A DNA stretch of 13,563 bases from VRUE01 sp036524775. GTDB taxonomy: Bacteria > Actinomycetota > Thermoleophilia > Solirubrobacterales > 70-9. Shown here piece by piece: positions 1 to 8,062 of this stretch. The stretch is taken from the NCBI GenBank assembly GCA_036524775.1, contig DATDBO010000109.1, positions 1-13,563 on the forward strand, in the 5' to 3' direction. How positions within the stretch are numbered: the first letter of the stretch is position 1; each line of letters opens with the position of its first letter. The notes beneath the pieces were generated by a model, which ran no database searches, was not told the DNA's origin, and worked only from the letters and a program-made list of their open reading frames with translations. A program made the position numbers and the translations under genes.

Positions 1-329
<329 letters not shown>

Positions 330-396
330 ATATTTATTTTCTTACCCTCTTGGTCTTGTGCAGTTTTCAGGGCCCGCCGTGGGCGGTCTCGCAAAA
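330..396 (+). other. 23S-5S internal transcribed spacer
   Basis: This short AT-richer spacer sits between the 23S and 5S genes. It holds a pyrimidine-rich stretch (334-358) and a small hairpin, CCGCC at 374-378 pairing with GGCGG at 382-386 around a three-base loop. The hairpin could be a processing signal for the precursor transcript, which is an inference. No tRNA gene is present. Confidence 0.7.
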
Positions 397-515
397 TTCC
401 GGTGGCACATAGCGAGTGGGAGACACCTCTTCCCATTCCGAACAGAGCAGTTAAGCCACTCTGCGCCGATGGTACTTGGGGGGCAACCCCCTGGGAGAGT
501 AGGTCGCCGCCGGTT
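397..515 (+). rRNA. rrf: 5S ribosomal RNA
   Basis: This is a complete 5S rRNA of about 119 bases. Helix I is visible: CCGGTGGC at 399-406 pairs with GCCGCCGG at 506-513, with one G-U pair. Conserved internal segments include CATAGCGAGTGGG, CCCATTCCGAAC, GTTAAGCCACTCTGCGCCGATGGTA and GGGAGAGTAGGTCGC. Helix III is formed by CTCT and AGAG flanking the CCGAAC loop, a substitution of the more usual pairs that keeps pairing, as expected of a functional RNA. The ends are set by helix I and may be off by one or two bases. Confidence 0.96.
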
Positions 516-526
516 CTTCTGACTCT

Positions 527-550
527 GGGCCGCCCCCTGGGCGGCCCTTT
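527..550 (+). terminator. Intrinsic terminator of the rRNA operon
   Basis: A perfect 9-bp GC stem, GGGCCGCCC (527-535) with GGGCGGCCC (539-547), closes on a three-base loop and is followed by TTTGT. It lies 11 bases after the 5S gene, the expected place for the end of the rrn transcript. Read on the minus strand the stem lacks a U-tract, so it would be a poor terminator for the converging small gene. Confidence 0.88.
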
Positions 551-585
551 GTCGTTCTGCGGGCGATCGGCCCCGCCGGATCCCC

Positions 586-789
586 TCAGGCGTGCGTGGC
601 GAAGCGGTCGATCGCCGCGCTCCACGTGCCCGTGCTGCGACGTGGGGCGCCGGCACGGCGCCTTCCCTCGCAGGGGAGGGGGGCGGTGTCGACCGGCTCG
701 AGGCCGTACTCGCCGAGGGTGGCGAAGTCGATCGCCAGGTCGACGGCGTCTGCCATCTGGGTACTGAAGGTCTTTCTCGAATCGAACAT
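586..789 (-). CDS. Small uncharacterised protein (67 aa), probable leaderless gene
   Basis: I do not recognise a named family. The ATG at 789-787 opens 67 codons ending in TGA at 588-586. From about codon 12 nearly all third positions are G or C, as in the neighbouring real genes, which argues for coding. The first half (residues 1-35, MFDSRKTFSTQMADAVDLAI then DFATLGEYGLEPVD) looks like an ordered segment with an amphipathic helix. The middle is Arg/Pro/Ala-rich (about 36-54), and the tail ends with WSAAIDRFA. There is no signal peptide or membrane segment. A longer version starting at 849 is possible, but its first 20 codons lie in the low-GC stretch. TAGAGT sits 7 bases before the chosen ATG, the same arrangement as other genes here. 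It starts 11 bases past the hydrolase stop and converges on the rRNA terminator. Function unknown. Confidence 0.6.
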   Translation of the reverse strand: MFDSRKTFSTQMADAVDLAIDFATLGEYGLEPVDTAPLPCEGRRRAGAPRRSTGTWSAAIDRFATHA

Positions 790-796
790 GGGTTCG

Positions 797-802
797 ACTC
801 TA
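797..802 (-). promoter_or_regulatory. Candidate -10 box of the 67-aa gene (TAGAGT)
   Basis: On the minus strand TAGAGT ends 7 bases before the ATG at 789, which fits a -10 (TANNNT) that would start transcription at or next to the start codon. Its first three bases are the TAG stop of the hydrolase gene. No convincing -35 box is seen. Confidence 0.45.
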
Positions 803-1801
803 CGGTTGCCCTCGGACGGCTTCGGAATTCTGCATGCGCTCTTGCACATCGCGACCCGCTTGTACCCGTTTTGCAGGGACTTTATGCGGTTGAAAAGCGA
901 GCACCAGGGCGGCCAGCCGGCCAGGCTTCTCGACGTTGGGCGAGTGGCCGGCGCCTGCGATCAGCATGGTCTCGGCCCCTGCCGCGCGGTAGGCGTCCAG
1001 CGCCGCCTGCGGGTCGTCGGCGATCTGCTCCTCGGCGCCCATGATCGCCAGCACCGGCTTTCCGGTCGCGGCCGCGCGCTCGGGAATGGGGATCTCACCG
1101 GTGTACTCGTCGAAGCCGTCGTGCGACCCGTCGTAGGAGCTGTAGGTCATCCGCTTTACGTCCTCGACGAACTGGTCGGGCACTGGAAAGCCGGGCGCGA
1201 AGGCGATCTCGAGGCCGTCCTCGATCGAGAAGTCCGGCTTGATCCGCCATAGGGTCTGCCCGATCACCGACTTGAACGGAAGCTCGCCGATGAAGCCGAC
1301 GTCGCCGTAGGAGGTGTCGGGGATGCTGTCGACGATCACCAGGCGATCGACGAGCTGCGGCGACTCTTCGGTCAGCGCGACCGATACCGGCCCGCCGAGC
1401 GAGTGGCCGACGACCTCGGCGTCGCGCACGCCGAGCCGGGCAAGCGCCTGCGCCACCAGGGCGCCCTGCTCGGGCAGGGTGTAGCCGGACTCCGGCTTCT
1501 CCGAGCCGCCGTGGCCGAGCAGGTCGACGGCAATTACGCGGTGCTCGCGGGCGAGCAGCGGGATCATCCGCTCCCACCAGTCGATCGAGCAGGTGAAGCA
1601 ATGGATCAGCACGATCGGGCTGCCGCCGCGCGGTCCCTCTTCGACCACCTGGACGTCGCCTCCCGGCAGGTTGAGGATGCGGCCGGCCGGCACGGTCACC
1701 TCGGCCGACTTCGTTTCGGCGTCGGTGACGAGGGCGTTGACGACGATCAGCACGCCCAGCAGGACGACGACCCCGATCGCGATCTTCCAGCCACGTCTCA
1801 T
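800..1801 (-). CDS. Membrane-anchored alpha/beta hydrolase
   Basis: The 333-residue protein has the alpha/beta hydrolase fold; the substrate cannot be told from sequence. Residues 1-5 are basic and 6-24 form one hydrophobic helix, so it is probably a signal anchor with the enzyme outside the membrane. The oxyanion region is at 64-72 (LIHCFTCSI, where HG is usual), followed by DLLGHGGS at 93-100. The nucleophile elbow GHSLGG places Ser134, and the catalytic His is His286 in GAGHSPNVE. The acid position after strand 6 reads GAEE, so Glu258 seems to replace the usual Asp. The normal domain ends near residue 303. The last 30 residues come from DNA of much lower GC and look unlike a domain. It is divergent from murA and upstream of the 67-aa gene. 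The ATG is preceded by TAGGGT at 9 bases and lacks a Shine-Dalgarno sequence. Confidence 0.9.
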   Translation of the reverse strand: MRRGWKIAIGVVVLLGVLIVVNALVTDAETKSAEVTVPAGRILNLPGGDVQVVEEGPRGGSPIVLIHCFTCSIDWWERMIPLLAREHRVIAVDLLGHGGSEKPESGYTLPEQGALVAQALARLGVRDAEVVGHSLGGPVSVALTEESPQLVDRLVIVDSIPDTSYGDVGFIGELPFKSVIGQTLWRIKPDFSIEDGLEIAFAPGFPVPDQFVEDVKRMTYSSYDGSHDGFDEYTGEIPIPERAAATGKPVLAIMGAEEQIADDPQAALDAYRAAGAETMLIAGAGHSPNVEKPGRLAALVLAFQPHKVPAKRVQAGRDVQERMQNSEAVRGQP

Positions 1802-1825
1802 TGCCGCAGTACCCTAACCGGACTC
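1802..1825. promoter_or_regulatory. Divergent hydrolase/murA promoter with a shared symmetric -10 box
   Basis: Only 24 bases separate the two start codons. TACCCTA at 1810-1816 reads TAGGGTA on the other strand, so each direction has a TANNNT hexamer: TACCCT ends 10 bases before the murA ATG and TAGGGT ends 9 bases before the hydrolase ATG. Both transcripts would begin at or within a few bases of the start codon. No clear -35 boxes or Shine-Dalgarno sequences are visible. Sharing one box would let only one polymerase at a time use the site, which is an inference. Confidence 0.6.
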
Positions 1826-3124
<1,299 letters not shown>

Positions 3125-3147
3125 GGGGATTTCGGCGCCGACTCTCG

Positions 3148-3153
3148 TAAGGT
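3148..3153 (+). promoter_or_regulatory. Candidate -10 box for hisZ (TAAGGT)
   Basis: TAAGGT lies in the 36-base gap after murA and ends 7 bases before the hisZ ATG, the spacing expected for a leaderless transcript. There is no Shine-Dalgarno sequence in front of hisZ. It would allow the his operon to be transcribed apart from murA. No good -35 box is seen. Confidence 0.5.
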
Positions 3154-3160
3154 CAGGCGC

Positions 3161-4153
3161 ATGATCCACCCGATCCCACCCGGGACGCGCGACATCCTGC
3201 CCGACGAGATGCGGGAGCTGCGGCGCCTGCACCTAGCCCTGATCGAGGTGTTCGAGAGCCGTGGCTACGGCGAGGTGTCGACGCCGGCGATCGAGTACGA
3301 CGAGGTCCTGGCGCGCGGCGACGGCCGCACCGCCGACTCGGCCTACCGCTTCTTCGACGAGAGCGGCGACCTGCTGGCACTGCGCTCCGACATGACCGTG
3401 CCGATCGCCCGCCTGGTCGCCACGCGCTACGCCGGTGCCGAGCTGCCGCTGCGGCTCTGCTACCTGGCCAACGCCTTCCGTGCGGTGCGCCCGCAGCGCG
3501 GCCAGATGCGCGAGTTCGCCCAGGCCGGGGTCGAGCTGATCGGCGCCCCGGCGCCCGAGGGCACGGTCGAGGTGATCGAGGTGCTGGAGGCCGCGCTCGA
3601 CGCCGCCGGCCTCGACCGCGCCGTGATCGGGCTCGGCGACGCCGACCTCTTCCGCCAGCTGCTCAGCGAGATGGGGGTGGAGGGGGAGACGCGCGACGCG
3701 GCCCTCTCGCGGCTCGCGACACACGACCTCGTCGGCCTCGAGAGCGAGCTCTCCGGCGCGGGGATCTCCGCCGCGAACGTCGACACCTGCCTCGCGCTCT
3801 CGCAGATGCGTGGCGGGCTCGAGGTGCTCGAGCAGGCTCGCAAGATCGGCGGCGGCGCGGTCGAGCGCGCCACGGCCCGGCTCGGCGAGACCGTCGAGGC
3901 GCTCGAAGCGCGCGGCGCCGCCGGTCGGGTCCAGATCGACCTAGGGCTGCTGCGCGACCTCGGCTACTACAGCGGCGCCATCCTCGAGGTCTACGACCCC
4001 GCGCTCGGCCACGTGCTGGGCGGCGGCGGCCGCTACGACGGCCTGCTCGAGCGCTTCGGCGTCGACCTCCCGGCGGCCGGGTTCGCCCTCTACCTGGAGC
4101 GCGTCCACGTCGCCCAGACGGAGGAGGAGTCGCGGCGGAAGGGCCCGTCGTGA
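3161..4153 (+). CDS. hisZ: ATP phosphoribosyltransferase regulatory subunit HisZ
   Basis: HisZ is a histidyl-tRNA synthetase paralogue that joins the short form of HisG to make the active, histidine-sensitive ATP phosphoribosyltransferase. The 330 residues cover the class II synthetase catalytic fold only, without the anticodon domain of true HisRS (usually over 400 residues). Visible marks are PPGTRDILPDEM at 6-17, RSDMTVPIARLVATR at 75-89, the motif 2 region RLCYLANAFR (98-107) with GQMREFAQAGVELIG (114-128), LLRDLGYYSGAILE at 263-276, GGGGRYDGLLERFG at 287-300, and a motif 3-like AAGFALYLERV near 305-315. The immediate neighbour, a short HisG overlapping by 4 bases, supports HisZ rather than HisRS. 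It appears to head the his operon. Confidence 0.93.
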   Translation: MIHPIPPGTRDILPDEMRELRRLHLALIEVFESRGYGEVSTPAIEYDEVLARGDGRTADSAYRFFDESGDLLALRSDMTVPIARLVATRYAGAELPLRLCYLANAFRAVRPQRGQMREFAQAGVELIGAPAPEGTVEVIEVLEAALDAAGLDRAVIGLGDADLFRQLLSEMGVEGETRDAALSRLATHDLVGLESELSGAGISAANVDTCLALSQMRGGLEVLEQARKIGGGAVERATARLGETVEALEARGAAGRVQIDLGLLRDLGYYSGAILEVYDPALGHVLGGGGRYDGLLERFGVDLPAAGFALYLERVHVAQTEEESRRKGPS

Positions 4154-4830
4154 CCGTCGAGGTCGCCGGCACCGGCGGCGCGAAGGCGGACGGTCCGCTG
4201 AAGGTGGCCGTGCCGCGCGGCGCCCTGCTCGAGGGCACGCTCGACGCGCTCGACGCCGCCGGCGTCGACACGAGCGCTGTGCGCGGCCCCTCGCGCGCGC
4301 TGATCTTCCCGGGCGAGAAGATGACCCTGGTGACGATGCGCCCCTCCGACGTGCCGACCTACGTCGAGGCCGGTGCCGCCGACGTCGGCATCACCGGCAA
4401 GGACGTGCTGCTGGAGCAATCCGACCGCATGGTCTACGAGCTGCTCGACCTCGGTTACGGCCGCTGCCGGATGGTGCTGGCCGGGCGCAAGGGCGACGAG
4501 AGCCTCGGCGAGTCGCAGCGCCGGCTGGGGATGATGCGGATCGCGACCAAGTACCCGCGCACGGCCGAGCGCCATTTCGAGTCCACCGGCCGCCAGGTGG
4601 AGACGATCGAGGTCAAGGGCTCGGTCGAGCTGGCGCCGCTGATCGGCCTCGCCGACGGCATCGTCGACCTCGTCGCCACCGGCCGCACGCTCGAGGAGAA
4701 CGACCTCGAGGTGCGCGAGGAGATCGTCGAGTGCACGGCGCGCTTCGTCGCCAACCGCGTGGCCCACAAGCTGCGCGGCGAAGAGATCGACGACCTCACC
4801 GCCCGGTTGCGCGAGGCGACGGCCCGATGA
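4150..4830 (+). CDS. hisG: ATP phosphoribosyltransferase catalytic subunit, short form
   Basis: HisG condenses ATP and PRPP to phosphoribosyl-ATP, the first step of histidine synthesis. At 226 residues without the C-terminal regulatory domain it is the short type that needs HisZ. Marks are LKVAVPRGALLEGTLDAL at 17-34, MRPSDVPTYVEAGAADVGITGKD at 63-85, GSVELAPLIGLAD at 157-169 and the PRPP-binding segment IVDLVATGRTLEEN at 171-184. The start is GTG at 4150, overlapping the hisZ stop (GTGA), with a purine-rich GGAAGGG at 4137-4143 six bases upstream. This gives about 15 residues before the usual start of the fold, a slightly long N terminus; no better ATG exists in frame. It overlaps hisD by 4 bases. 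Confidence 0.95.
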   Translation: MTVEVAGTGGAKADGPLKVAVPRGALLEGTLDALDAAGVDTSAVRGPSRALIFPGEKMTLVTMRPSDVPTYVEAGAADVGITGKDVLLEQSDRMVYELLDLGYGRCRMVLAGRKGDESLGESQRRLGMMRIATKYPRTAERHFESTGRQVETIEVKGSVELAPLIGLADGIVDLVATGRTLEENDLEVREEIVECTARFVANRVAHKLRGEEIDDLTARLREATAR

Positions 4831-6104
4831 GGGTGCGTCGCTTCGATTGGAACGGCGCGAAGGAGACCGCTGCTGCGGTCCGCACCTGGTCGGCGGCGGA
4901 GCTGCCCGAGGTCGACGTGAGCTCGATCGAAGCCGAAGTGCGCGAGGGCGGCGACGAGGCGCTGCTGCGGCTGACCGCGCGCTTCGACGCGACCGAGCGG
5001 GCACTCGAGTCGGTGCGCGTCGACCCCGACGCCCCGTCGCGGGCGCTGGCCGCGCTCGACCCGGCGATCCGCGAGTCGCTGCAGCTCGCCGCCGACAACG
5101 TCCGCGCCGTCGCCGAGGCCCAGCTCGGGATCGAGCCGCGGCGCGTCGACCTGCCGCAGGGGCACTCGGTGACGATGCGCGAGACGGCCGTCGAGGCGGC
5201 GGGCATCTACGCGCCGGGCGGCCGAGCCGCCTATCCGTCGAGCGTGGTGATGGGCGTCGTTCCCGCCAGGGCGGCCGGCGTCGAGCGCGTCGCGCTCGCC
5301 TCGCCGCCCGGCCCCGACGGCGACCTGCACCCGCTGGTGCTCGCCGCGGCGGCGCTCTGCGAGGTCAACGAGGTCTACGCGGTGGGGGGCGCCCAGGCGA
5401 TCTTCGCGCTGGCCTACGGCACCGAGACGATCGATCGCGTGGACGTGGTCGCGGGCCCCGGCAACGCCTGGGTGCGCGAGGCGAAGCGCGCGGTCTCCGG
5501 CGTCGTCGGGATCGACTCCCTCGCCGGCCCCTCGGAGCTGATGCTCGTCGCCGGCCCCGACGCCGACGCGGAGTGGGCGGCGCTCGACCTCTGCGCCCAG
5601 GCGGAGCACGGGGCGGAGGGCCCGCTGCTCGCCGTCGCAATCGAGACGTCGGTGCTCGACGCGATCGCCGCCGCGACCGAGCGCCTCGCCGCGGAGCGCC
5701 CGAGCCTGGGCGACTCGCCGCTCGGCCTGGCGACGGTGCCCGACAGCCGCGCCGCGATCGACCTCGCCAACGCCTTCGCCCCCGAGCACCTCGAGCTGCT
5801 CGACGACGAAGCGGCGACCCTGGTGGGCCGCGTTCGCACCGCCGGCGCCGTCTTCGTCGGGCCGCACAGCGCGACCGCCTTCGGCGACTACGTCGCCGGC
5901 TCCAACCACGTGCTGCCGACCGGCGGGGCCGGGCGCTTCTCCGGCCCGCTGGGCCCCGACGTCTTCCGCCGCAGGATCGCCGCCGTGGAGGTCCCGGCGG
6001 GGGCGGCGGCGAAGCTTGCCCCGCACGTCGAGACCCTGGCTCGCGCCGAGGGATTCCCCATCCACGGCGAGTCGGCGATGATTAGGACCGAGGACGGCGC
6101 CTGA
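4827..6104 (+). CDS. hisD: Histidinol dehydrogenase
   Basis: HisD is a zinc enzyme that oxidises L-histidinol to L-histidine in two NAD-dependent steps, the end of the pathway. The 425 residues match the family length. Motifs in order are AGIYAPGGRAAYPSSVVM (125-142), GGAQAIFALAYGT (187-199), GPGNAWVREAKR (210-221), GIDSLAGPSE (228-237), AQAEHG (257-262), FAPEHLEL (317-324) and GPHSATAFGDYVAGSNHVLP (345-364). By alignment with E. coli HisD the zinc ligands are Gln258, His261, Asp354 and His413, and the catalytic pair is Glu320-His321. The ATG overlaps the hisG stop (ATGA). In many actinobacteria hisC follows, but here hisB begins one base after the stop. Confidence 0.97.
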   Translation: MRVRRFDWNGAKETAAAVRTWSAAELPEVDVSSIEAEVREGGDEALLRLTARFDATERALESVRVDPDAPSRALAALDPAIRESLQLAADNVRAVAEAQLGIEPRRVDLPQGHSVTMRETAVEAAGIYAPGGRAAYPSSVVMGVVPARAAGVERVALASPPGPDGDLHPLVLAAAALCEVNEVYAVGGAQAIFALAYGTETIDRVDVVAGPGNAWVREAKRAVSGVVGIDSLAGPSELMLVAGPDADAEWAALDLCAQAEHGAEGPLLAVAIETSVLDAIAAATERLAAERPSLGDSPLGLATVPDSRAAIDLANAFAPEHLELLDDEAATLVGRVRTAGAVFVGPHSATAFGDYVAGSNHVLPTGGAGRFSGPLGPDVFRRRIAAVEVPAGAAAKLAPHVETLARAEGFPIHGESAMIRTEDGA

Positions 6105-6105
6105 G

Positions 6106-6696
6106 ATGAACAGAACCGCGCAAAAGGAACGCAAGACCGGCGAGACGCAGATCAAGCTCTCGCTCGACCTCGACGGGGGAGAGTCGCGCGCGGAAACCGG
6201 CGTCGGCTTCCTCGACCACATGCTCGACCTGCTCGCCCGTCACGGCCGGCTCGGCCTGGTCGTCGAGGCGAGCGGCGACCTGGAGACCGGTGCCCACCAC
6301 ACGGTCGAGGACGTCGGCATCGTGCTCGGCCAAGCGCTCGACGAGGCCCTGGGCGACCGCGCCGGCATCCGCCGCTACGGTTCGGCGCTGGTGCCGATGG
6401 ACGAGTCGCTTGCCGAGTGCGCGATCGATATTTCAGGCCGGCCGCTGTGCGTCTTCGACGCCGCGCTGCCGACGACCTCGATCGCCGGCTTCGACAGCGA
6501 GCTCGCCGAGGAGTTCTTTCGCGCCGTCGCCAACGCGTCGAAGATGACCCTGCACGTCTCGGTCCGGCGGGGCGGCAACGTCCACCACATGATCGAGGCC
6601 TGCTTCAAGGCCTTCGCAAGGGCGCTGCGCGTCGCCGTCTCGGTCGACCCGGACGAGAGCGGCGTGCCTTCGACCAAGGGGACGCTCTCGGCATGA
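6106..6696 (+). CDS. hisB: Imidazoleglycerol-phosphate dehydratase
   Basis: HisB removes water from imidazole glycerol phosphate to give imidazole acetol phosphate. This is the monofunctional 196-residue form without a histidinol-phosphatase domain. The two metal-binding repeats are visible: GVGFLDHML (32-40) with HHTVEDVGI (64-72), and HHMIEACFKAFARALR (160-175). The conserved substrate-contact segments YGSALVPMDESL (91-102) and PSTKGTL (188-194, Lys191) are also present. Likely manganese ligands include His38, His64, His65, Glu68, His160, His161 and Glu164. The start is ATG 6106, one base after the hisD stop, and the stop overlaps hisH by 4 bases. Its product needs HisC, which is not encoded in the window. 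Confidence 0.96.
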   Translation: MNRTAQKERKTGETQIKLSLDLDGGESRAETGVGFLDHMLDLLARHGRLGLVVEASGDLETGAHHTVEDVGIVLGQALDEALGDRAGIRRYGSALVPMDESLAECAIDISGRPLCVFDAALPTTSIAGFDSELAEEFFRAVANASKMTLHVSVRRGGNVHHMIEACFKAFARALRVAVSVDPDESGVPSTKGTLSA

Positions 6697-7325
6697 CCGC
6701 GCGGATCTGCATCGTCGACTACGGAATGGGCAACCTGCGCTCGGTCGAGAAGGCGCTCGAGCACGTCGGCGCGACGGCGACCATCGCCGGCGATGCCGGC
6801 GCCGTGCGCGCCGCCGACGGGGTGATCCTGCCCGGCGTCGGCGCCTTCCCCAAGGCGATGGAGCGCGTCCGCGAGCTCGAGCTCGACGAGCTGATCGCCG
6901 AGCGGCGCGACGCCGGCGTGCCGATCCTCGGCATCTGCCTCGGCCTGCAGCTGCTCTTCGAGTCGACGACCGAGCTGGGCGGCGCCACGGGCGTCGGCCT
7001 GCTCTCGGGCGGGGTATCCGACCTGGAGGCGGACGGCCTCAAGGTCCCGCACATCGGCTGGTCGCCGGTCCGCTGGGAAAAGGACTCGCGGCTGACCGAG
7101 GGGATCGAGAGCGAAACCCCGTTCTACTTCGTCCACTCCTTCGCGCCGTCCCCCGTGCCGGGGGACCTGCTCGGCACTGCCGCCTACGGCGCTCGCTTCG
7201 CCTGCGCGGCGGAGCGCGACAACGTCTTCGGCGTCCAGTTCCACCCCGAGAAGTCGAGCGCCGCCGGCCTGCGCCTGCTCTCCAACTTCGCCGGGGTCTG
7301 CGCCAAGGCGCCCGCCGCCGCGTAG
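6693..7325 (+). CDS. hisH: Imidazole glycerol phosphate synthase, glutaminase subunit
   Basis: HisH is the class I glutamine amidotransferase that feeds ammonia through a channel to HisF. In its 210 residues the triad is clear: Cys82 in GICLGLQLLFE (80-90), His184 and Glu186 in VFGVQFHPEKSS (178-189). Other family marks are DYGMGNLRSVEKAL (9-22), LPGVGAFPKAM (46-56), KVPHIGW (117-123) and FYFVHSF (144-150). Its ATG overlaps the hisB stop (ATGA), and a Shine-Dalgarno-like AAGGGGA at 6676-6682 lies 10 bases upstream. hisA follows after 10 bases and hisF after that, so both halves of the synthase are in one operon. Confidence 0.97.
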   Translation: MTARICIVDYGMGNLRSVEKALEHVGATATIAGDAGAVRAADGVILPGVGAFPKAMERVRELELDELIAERRDAGVPILGICLGLQLLFESTTELGGATGVGLLSGGVSDLEADGLKVPHIGWSPVRWEKDSRLTEGIESETPFYFVHSFAPSPVPGDLLGTAAYGARFACAAERDNVFGVQFHPEKSSAAGLRLLSNFAGVCAKAPAAA

Positions 7326-7335
7326 CGAACCGGCC

Positions 7336-8058
7336 GTGATCCTCTACCCGGCGATCGACATCCACGACGGCAAGGCCGTCCGGTTGCTGCAGGGCGACTA
7401 CCGCCGGGTCACCATCTACGACGCCAAACCGGCGGATGCGGCTCGACGCTGGCAGGAGGACGGCGCCGAGATCCTCCATGTAGTCGATCTCGATGGCGCC
7501 AAGGCGGGCCGGCCGCGCAATGTCGACGCCGTGCGTCAGATCGCGGCCTCGGCTGACTGCCCGGTGCAGGTGGGGGGTGGCCTGCGCGACGCCGACGCTG
7601 TTGCCGCCATCCTCGATGCCGGCGCCGAGCGCGCGGTGATCGGCACCGCTGCGCTGCGCGATCCGGACTTCCTCGACGAGATGCTCTCACTGCACGGCGA
7701 GAGGATCGTCGTCTCGGTCGACGCGCACGGCGGCAAGGTCGCACTGGACGGCTGGACCGAGCTCGCGGAAGAGGGTGCGGTCGAGGTGGTCGCGGCCCTA
7801 GGCGAGCGAGGCGTCGGGCGCTTCCTCTGCACCTCGATCGAGGTCGACGGCACGATGGAAGGTCCGGACGTCGACCAGCTGGCTGAGATTGCCTCGGCAA
7901 CCCCCGCTCAGGTGATCGCCTCAGGTGGAGTGGGCGATCTCTCCGACCTGGAGATGCTTGCCCGAGATACCCCGCCGAACGTAGAGGGCGTCATCGTCGG
8001 CCGAGCTCTCTACGAGCACCGCTTTTCCGTCGCCGAGGCCATCGCTGCCTTAGCCTGA
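7336..8058 (+). CDS. hisA: HisA, ProFAR isomerase (1-(5-phosphoribosyl)-5-[(5-phosphoribosylamino)methylideneamino]imidazole-4-carboxamide isomerase)
   Basis: HisA is a (beta/alpha)8-barrel that isomerises ProFAR to PRFAR, the substrate of HisF-HisH. In its 240 residues the catalytic pair is Asp8 (PAIDIHDGKAVRL, 5-17) and Asp129 (VSVDAHGGKVALDGW, 127-140). Phosphate-binding loops are QVGGGLRD (78-85), GTAAL (103-107), IASGGVGDLSDL (194-205) and VGRALYE (221-227). Thr166 lies in CTSIEVDGTMEGPD. Some actinobacteria use the bifunctional PriA instead; the loop after strand 5 reads like ordinary HisA (GGKVALDGW) and lacks the Arg-rich PriA form, so HisA is preferred. The start is GTG at 7336, giving the usual MILYPAID N terminus. 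Codon use is somewhat less GC3-biased than in hisD. Confidence 0.94.
   Translation: MILYPAIDIHDGKAVRLLQGDYRRVTIYDAKPADAARRWQEDGAEILHVVDLDGAKAGRPRNVDAVRQIAASADCPVQVGGGLRDADAVAAILDAGAERAVIGTAALRDPDFLDEMLSLHGERIVVSVDAHGGKVALDGWTELAEEGAVEVVAALGERGVGRFLCTSIEVDGTMEGPDVDQLAEIASATPAQVIASGGVGDLSDLEMLARDTPPNVEGVIVGRALYEHRFSVAEAIAALA
8051..8056 (+). promoter_or_regulatory. Candidate internal -10 box for hisF (TAGCCT)
   Basis: TAGCCT overlaps the last codons of hisA and ends 6 bases before the hisF ATG. hisF has no Shine-Dalgarno sequence, so this may be an internal promoter giving a leaderless transcript. The evidence is position and repetition of the same layout at other genes here; chance occurrence is possible for a single case. 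Confidence 0.35.
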
Positions 8059-8062
8059 CGGC

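Noticed and set aside
646..662. Perfect inverted repeat GGCGCCG-GCA-CGGCGCC as a terminator or operator
   Set aside because: It lies inside the probable small coding region, has no U-tract on either strand, and GC-rich palindromes of this size are easily found by chance here.
850..895. SigB/SigF-type promoter (GGGTAC) on the minus strand ahead of the small gene
   Set aside because: GGGTAC resembles the -10 half, but no GTTT element is found at the required 12-17 base distance upstream.
592..1252. Plus-strand frames of 150 and 218 codons opposite the hydrolase and the small gene
   Set aside because: Translations are Arg/Pro/Ala/Gly-rich with no recognisable domain, and the minus-strand frames have better codon bias and motifs.
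4455..6221. Long minus-strand open frame of 588 codons opposite hisG and hisD
   Set aside because: It is a shadow of the GC-rich codons of two certain genes on the plus strand. It is Arg/Gly/Ala-rich, has no domain, and the overlap with hisG, hisD and hisB leaves no room for it.
7336..8058. hisA product as bifunctional PriA (HisA/TrpF)
   Set aside because: The loop after strand 5 reads like ordinary HisA and lacks the Arg-containing PriA form. Absence of trpF elsewhere would be needed to reopen this.
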